Shown here piece after piece: positions 58,196 to 64,000 of a stretch of 64,000 bases of DNA. The notes beneath the pieces are model-generated. The model did no database searches, was not told the DNA's origin, and worked only from the letters and a program-made list of their open reading frames with translations. How positions within the stretch are numbered: the stretch's first letter is position 1; the number at the start of each line of letters is the position of its first letter. The position numbers and the translations under genes were made by a program. Source of the DNA: Sambucus nigra (lineage: Eukaryota > Streptophyta > Magnoliopsida > Dipsacales > Adoxaceae); the NCBI GenBank assembly GCA_949130495.1, contig OX422221.1, positions 31,384,917 through 31,448,916 of the forward strand, read 5' to 3'.

Positions 58196-59091
58196 AATTT
58201 CATCTTCAAAATTTGGATAAGTCTAGTACTTATATATTCGGATATCTCCTCTCACAATATTCATGTCTTCCTAAAGTCCAAATCATTATGTCGTTCCCAT
58301 TACACGTCTACTAACGGTATCCTTCAGATCGATGGTCGACACACTACTGTTCAAATGAGTGATCAATTTGCCTTAGTCACCTTACACATAAATATCCCAC
58401 CATTTTATTTACAATCTCAACTTGGACACTACACAACACCTTATAATTTTTTTCCAATTATTTCCACTATGATGAGCCTATATACTAACGACTATAGCAT
58501 TCCCTCTACTGTGAAAGGCCCCAACTTCCCCAAAGGCCACCCCCCTTATTCACATACACTTATATTCAACATATACATTTCCATATCTTAAGTTTGTGGA
58601 TGATACTAAAAATTCAACTAACAAGGAGACCCATACACCTTGTATACCGTGCATAGATGCACAAATAAAACTCGGTTGTATTAGCCTTATATAATCAAAT
58701 CACCATCGACTCACTGTTTTTCCCACATACATGCACAACTACCAAAGTACTAAATTCATACCCTAATAAACACACATATCCGAACTCTTATCTATCACTA
58801 AGGTTCTTGAGTGGGATGTCTTGCAAGAAAAATCCAAAAATGAACCCCTTCGATAAACTACTACATAGCATTGTCGGTCATCGAGATCCGTAGGCCCAAA
58901 GCAGCTAACAAGAATACTCAAAATCTTTTTCTCCGACATAAGAGTCTAATCGTCCACTCCCCATCACTCAAGGAGTAATATAACACTACGCTATCACTAT
59001 CACTATATCCTTAGTGCTACATCAATGAGGACAAAAATCTATCCGCCCAACAGTAAACTTAGAGTACCCTTAATTACATTAGTAAAAATTC
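58196..59091 (-). other. Copy H internal region, pol-less part 1
   Basis: Matches 3690-4430. It carries the module of about 90 nt at 58801-58895. No protein motif. Confidence 0.5.
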
Positions 59092-59096
59092 CATAC
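59092..59096. repeat. Target-site duplication of solo LTR, left (CATAC)
   Basis: CATAC before TGTAATACTCC; exact copy at 62036-62040. Confidence 0.9.
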
Positions 59097-61479
59097 TGTA
59101 ATACTCCGTATTTTTATGACATTTAAATGTGGAGATTTATTAAATTTAAATTGAGATATTAATTTAATATTAATCCAGAATTTTTTTTAATATTTACTAG
59201 CGTGATGAGAGTTAGTAATTATTGGGAATTTGTTGAACATTACTTAGTGGATAAAGTAATATGTATAATCGAATTTATTAAATTATCATGAGTGTATAAT
59301 TTGATAATTATGGAAATTAAATCGGGATGCGCCTGTGTCATGTCGGGATTAAATTATTGATATTAAAAGTGAATGAATTATAAGTCATCCATATGGTCAT
59401 TTCAAGTGCGCCAATGTGTCCGGAAGGGTCGAGATAGTCAAAATAATGTACTCGAGGGTTTAGTTTTAGTCTCAGAGCGTTTTTAGGCCTAATTAGCATC
59501 CCGAGACGGTATTATAGACATTTAACTTTTTTGGGTAATTAAACCCACGAAATTCCGAAGAATAAATTAGCCTTTAGGAGTAGCCTTCTAGGGTTAGAAA
59601 TCAGAAAAATCAAAGAAGGGTTGGAGAGCTTTCCAAGAAACTCAAGGCCAAGGACTCGACCGTCTACACTACCACCACCACCAAAGCGTAGATCGCGCGA
59701 CGAGGAACGCAACCATACCTCTTTCGTCCTCAAAAACTCAAATTCTAGGAAAGTATCTATCTTGCTTTATTTTTAGCTAATGTCTCAATCATGTTAGTCT
59801 AGAGTTGTTTAGAAGTTGTTTCATGAAAGAAAGTATAGTTTTGAGATTAAAATAACATGTTATAGAAGAAGTAATCTTATTATGGATATCTAAATCGCAT
59901 GTACAGGATAAACCACGAATTTCTATGGATTTTAGAAGTAGAAAATATGGAAAAGAATTGGAAGAATTGAAAGAAAAAGAAAAATTAGGGTTCTTGAAGT
60001 ATAGGAAATGTTTACCCATTAAATTGTTATGATTGATGAATTGGGATATATTTTACGTAGAGAATCATGTATTTAGGTATATAGTACTTGTAGTAACGTT
60101 GGTTGGGAGTTTGGAAATGATATATTGAGATTTTGTTGAGGTTGGAGAGGCAAACCCGTAACTGGGTTAATGCAGTTTTTGTCATAACTGCTTGATCGAT
60201 CGATCGACCCAAGAACATCGATCGATCGATGATCGATCGATCTACCCCTCCTGAAAAACTGCATATTCCCCTTATTTTGGCTTAATCCGATTAAAATGTG
60301 TAGTAACCCTTGATTATTATTGTTAGAGCATAATGGGATATAAATAGGACCAGTAGGGTCTAAGTAAACTCCTTTGAGCGAGAACTTAATGTAAGATGAA
60401 ATTAAGGGTTAACGAGGAGTTATTCCTATATATGAAGTCATGCGTACATTTAATAAAAGGTCGAGACATTTAAGGAAGTTAGACTAGAAGGTAAGTGAGA
60501 GTGCCTACTGAAATTATACTTAGGAAGATAGAATACTTAGAGAGACGAGAAGAAGGTATGGAGTAACTTATAGATATTAGAATAAAAGTGATAAATACAT
60601 TATGCGAGATAATCAAGTAAAAATGTGCTAAGAGCAGATAATTATAATTATGGGTCGTGAGCGCACCCAATTTAGAAATGTGGATGTATATATATGACGC
60701 TGTGATTATGCATATATTATATATCTGTATAAAAAAATCATACTCGGGCTACTTTCTATCACGAGGGTTTTCGTGTCGGGACGGTCTTATCTCGATTGGG
60801 CCTTTATGGTGGATACTTACTTGTACCCTAGAACATATGATTCCTTAGTATAGGCTATCTGATTGATAGTCAGACGGTCATAAGAGACGTGAGGGTATGT
60901 GCTGACCTCTTAGTGACTTGGAACTATGCTTCGCCTCCATTTGTATGTGTTTTATGTTAATTCAGTTTGAGAGGGATTCCGAACTAGTATTTACCTTAAT
61001 ATGTGTAATATGGAGACTTGATAGCAGAGTATGACAGCACCATAGATTTTATGCGGCGTGCCGAATATTTATATATTTTATATGAGTGGTTAATATATAT
61101 ATATACTCAAGTAGGAGAACTTTCTCTTGTGTATAAAAGTAGTTAAGTAATGAATAATTACTCCAATTTTGTTATAAGTGTTTGGATATTTTTGTGACGT
61201 CACTATGACATTTCAAATAACCTAAAATATATGAAAAAGCTTGATTTTCAGAAATTAATCATATTAGCCATAATATAGGACAGAATGAAACATTATGGGG
61301 GAAGTTAAGTTAAAATAAACTTATGGGATTAATAGTTCGGTAGGCGCGCACCCAAGATGAGAGGTGAGAAATTCTCAAGAGAGTGTCACATACTAACAAA
61401 GTTGTGACATTAGCCGGTAAGCATTTTAAATACTTGCTAAACTAATTTTAAACCGAATCCTGTTATTTCTTCTCTCTTG

Positions 61480-61512
<33 letters not shown>

Positions 61513-62035
61513 GTATATAATACAGGTGCCCAGCCATAGGGGCGTCATGCTCAGGTTCTTTGGACTGAACGCACTGCAGCTTATTTGGGAGTTGCAGGCC
61601 ATTGCTTAGACGACCTCATTGTTGACTCCACTCCTACTTTTAGTTCTTATTAGTTAGGGCATGTGTCATCCATTTCTCTCTTCAGTTTGGATTTTTGTTG
61701 GTACTCTTTGGGATTTAATTACTGTCATGATGGTTTTATTTATAGTTTAAAGTTCTTTGGTTTATATAGATGAATCTAATTCTTGTGTGTTATTATCCAT
61801 CTTTAATATGTCAGAGTTCTTAAATTGTTGGTTACTTAAAACGATTTTCATAATTCGATTTAATAAAATGAAAATAAGGTTTTAAAATTGTTTTGACACT
61901 TAGCTTAATTATTTAGGGTGTTTAAATTGGAAATTTGTTTTCTGACAGTGATGCTAAGAATGAACCTATCGTTCACCTTGATTTTCATTTAATAAAGGAC
62001 TGATCACCCGGTATTTAATTAGGCAGGGTGTCACA
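59097..62035 (+). repeat. Solo LTR S in copy H
   Basis: 2,939 bp, TGTAATACTCCGTATTTTT...GGCAGGGTGTCACA, flanked by perfect CATAC duplications and with no internal region. This is the product expected of recombination between the two LTRs of one element. The end is very like that of element O (ATAAAGG-CTGATCAC). It contains a GATCGATC cluster at 60194-60242, a module near 60745 related to O 9610, TA microsatellites at 61092-61108 and 61481-61519, and a GGGCATGTGTCAT segment near 61657. Confidence 0.9.
60170..60265. repeat. GATCGATC cluster flanked by inverted repeats
   Basis: GATCGATCGATCG, ATCGATCGATCGATG and GATCGATCGATC lie between ATGCAGTTTTT (about 60170-60180) and its exact complement AAAAACTGCAT (about 60255-60265). 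Confidence 0.8.
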
Positions 62036-62040
62036 CATAC
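62036..62040. repeat. Target-site duplication of solo LTR, right (CATAC)
   Basis: Exact copy of 59092-59096; copy H interior resumes after it (compare 4455). Confidence 0.9.
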
Positions 62041-62637
62041 GCACATGGATAAAATGTAATGCGACAACTATACTCTCCAAAGTCTACCATAAAATGCAAT
62101 ATATATACAAGGTTGACCCTCTTTCAAGTGATACCTTGCAAAACAATACAACTTACGCTGGAACAACGAATGCGATAGTCTTATAACAGTCCACTACCGC
62201 TCAAACTATCGGTACCTAGTACCTAAAAAAGATAGTAATATGATCTATACTCATAAATCTTCAAAAGAGTAAACTAGGCCATAATATAAACATCCCCTTA
62301 GCGTCTACACATGATCCCCCACAGGCAGCACCAAAGATCCCCGCTACCCGACTGTAAATATATTCATAATAATAAGGTTGATCCTTCCAACGCACCCCCT
62401 AAACCCAATATCTCGTGAATCTTAGTGTTAATAATCATGTATTGTGAGGCAACCCTATCGCCGGAAACCTACCCCATATTCATACGGATAAAAAAAATAT
62501 CTTACCTTCATTTGAAAACTGCCTTGACTGGTCGACGGGCTTTTGAACTTGATCCTAGTGTTGGAATTGACCAAAGATTTCCTGAAGTGGTTTTATCTCT
62601 AGGATATCATTTTGTAGCTCCCCCTACCTTGATCTAG
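62041..62637 (-). other. Copy H internal region, pol-less part 2
   Basis: Matches 4455-5052 of F, including GTAAATATATTCATAATAATAA and the segment CCCCATATTCA-ACGGATAAAAAAAATAT. No protein motif. Confidence 0.5.
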
Positions 62638-63667
62638 GCAATCCCTCTTCCTGTAACCCGTCTCTCCACAACTAAAAAAATTTCCAGAATAACCTTCCTA
62701 CCTCTTGCCCTGGCCGCATTGGCCTCCCCCACTTTTTTTCCCTTGGCAGCCCTGAGGAAGGTGTTACTACTATTATTGAGGGCCCTGCGTGAATCCACCA
62801 CGTCGAGTCAATAACCTCCACATTTAAATCTCTTATTCGGATCCCCCTGTTGAAAATCTCGCTCCTGCTGCTATTTTGTACTACTTGCACAACTCTCACC
62901 TACCTTTCCATCCAGACTAGTCTCACTTGCTTGATTCCTCATGTTCATGTGGATGCGATGATCTTAATAATGATGTTGAGAGACATTTTCTACCTTGATG
63001 TATATCTCCAATGCCGAATTACCCAATAAGTGATATTCGATTCTCCAGGAAAGTTCATCCATGAACTTTTGCATCTTCCTCTCTTTAGTGTTCACCTCAT
63101 CTTTCACAAAATTAGCTAAGCGAATGAACTCCTATCCATAGTCCACTACAGTCCAGTCTCTGTAAGTTAATTGTGAAAACTTTTACACATCTCTATTTGA
63201 ATAGCGGATGGAGAATACTTGCGGTCAAACCGTGCCCAAAATTCCCCAGTGATCATCAAATCTCTCTCCTCTTCTGTGGTCACAGGATCACACCACAGTA
63301 AAGCCACACCCACTAGCTTGAATGTCCGCAAGAACTATTTTTGAGTGTCAATACACTCAAGCATACGAAGGTGGCATTGCGTGTCCATTTGTCACTGACT
63401 TTCCTAGACTACATCTAATCTACCCTGAAACTTCGGTGGGTGGCCCTTCTGAAATGCCTCCCTCACTCTCTGTCAATCGGATGTCCCTGGGTGGGCCTCA
63501 ATGACTGGAGGATGTTACTAAATCTATGGGAAGTGCTATGCCATTGTGGTTATTGCCGCTTTAACTGCTTGTTATATGATTTCGTCCACCTTCGCTACCG
63601 AAATGTTTCCCTGCGTGGCTTCCTCCCCAGCGTTCGCTCCCGCCTGATGAGTCCCCTTTGGCGGTAT
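62638..63667 (-). pseudogene. Gag pseudogene, copy H
   Basis: Starts at ATA 63667-63665 (ancestral ATG) with PPKGTHQAG. The Gag core near 63340-63190 has FKLVGVALLWCDPV and EEERDLMITGEFWARFDRKY. The zinc knuckle at 62679-62638 has lost its first Cys and, like copy F, has Tyr in place of His (CGETGYRKRDC). Many stops. It is the best-preserved of the three family F Gag copies across the core. Confidence 0.7.
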
Positions 63668-63758
63668 CTAAAATGAGATTGAAGTGTGTATAAGATCATA
63701 ATCAAATACAATTTAATCAGTAGAAAAGCATAAATGTGCGTACGTAGAGGAATACAAC
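63668..63758 (-). other. Leader of copy H, cut
   Basis: Matches 35095-35180. It ends at 63758, where a different LTR starts. Confidence 0.5.
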
Positions 63759-64000
63759 TGTTGCGCCCCGACTTAATTTTGTTAAACTCATCCTTTTAAT
63801 TAGAGATAAACTGGCTTAAACAATGCTTTAATTTAAATCTCTAAGGAAAAATACCATAAGATTTTTTTTTTCCAAAGGTATGTGTAGATGAAAACATAAC
63901 TGCCTTTACTTATAACTAATAAGTACTACATAAATTTACATAACGAAGATCCTTAGTTTAATAATTACACAAAAGAAATCCTGATATTCAAACCATACTA
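63759..64000 (-). repeat. Start of another LTR element
   Basis: TGTTGCGCCCCGACTTAATTTTG begins abruptly inside the H leader. The TG start and GC-rich first bases followed by AT-rich sequence suit an LTR edge. Only 242 bp are in the window, so strand and family are guesses. Confidence 0.45.

Larger units (their letters stand above)
57083..63758 (-). mobile_element. Gag-only element, family F copy H
   Basis: LTR remnant 57083-58175, polypurine tract near 58176-58196, internal region 58176-59096 and 62041-63758 with decayed gag, split by a solo LTR at 59097-62035. The primer site and 5' LTR are cut off by a new LTR at 63759. Layout and sequence match F and K. Confidence 0.8.

Noticed and set aside
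63640..63672. CTGATGAG followed by a small stem, suggesting a hammerhead ribozyme
   Set aside because: The GAAA core is not at the required place; copies at 5935 and 35075 lack the CTGATGA core; the segment is the complement of the conserved Gag N-terminus.

Overview
This is a gene-poor, repeat-dense stretch of a plant nuclear genome, probably a eudicot with an expanded repeat fraction. The evidence is Ty3/Gypsy LTR retrotransposons of several plant-specific types (Athila-like with a tRNA-Asp-type primer site, Tat/Retand-like with an extra antisense gene, and long-LTR gag-only elements with a tRNA-Met-type primer site), a Helitron end, a CACTA-like end, AT-rich spacers, and no bacterial-style gene packing. 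I see no intact host gene, tRNA or rRNA.

Layout. 1-1150 is unassigned AT-rich DNA with weak hints of minus-strand exons. 1433-3335 is an unclassified element with a Helitron-like start. 3336-7524 is a minus-strand gag-only element (family F). Its LTR is broken at 7525 by a plus-strand gag-only element (O, 7525-24105), whose own 5' LTR is split by a complete minus-strand element (L, 10190-19813, duplicated target GTAAT). From 24106 a second F-type element (K) has been cut three times: an Athila-like element sits in its gag (24264-34777), a Helitron in its LTR (36208 to about 40385), and a complete Tat/Retand-like element in the same LTR (41828-54262, duplicated target ATGAC). After K come a protease fragment (55691-56160), a microsatellite block and a CACTA-like end (to 57082), then a third F-type element (H, 57083-63758) holding a solo LTR (59097-62035, duplicated target CATAC). 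A further LTR begins at 63759.

How the parts work together. The Athila and Tat elements carry recognisable gag, protease, reverse transcriptase, RNase H and integrase, all with stops or frameshifts. F, K, H and O keep only a decayed gag, and L has no recognisable protein, so they would have needed enzymes supplied by relatives.

Three things stand out. First, the Tat element carries on the opposite strand from pol its own TATA-like box and a gene of four exons coding for about 1,100 residues. The exon phases match across all three inferred introns, and the gene converges on pol with a 113-bp tandem array between them. Second, the O LTR has four tandem stem-loops about 57 bp apart whose stem sequences differ but stay paired, and the L LTR has a separate stem-loop array with a compensatory pair. 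Third, LTRs of several otherwise different families carry clusters of GATC-centred palindromes, a GGGCA-TGCCC hairpin and a shared module of about 90 nt, with the first two in the same order along the long LTRs.
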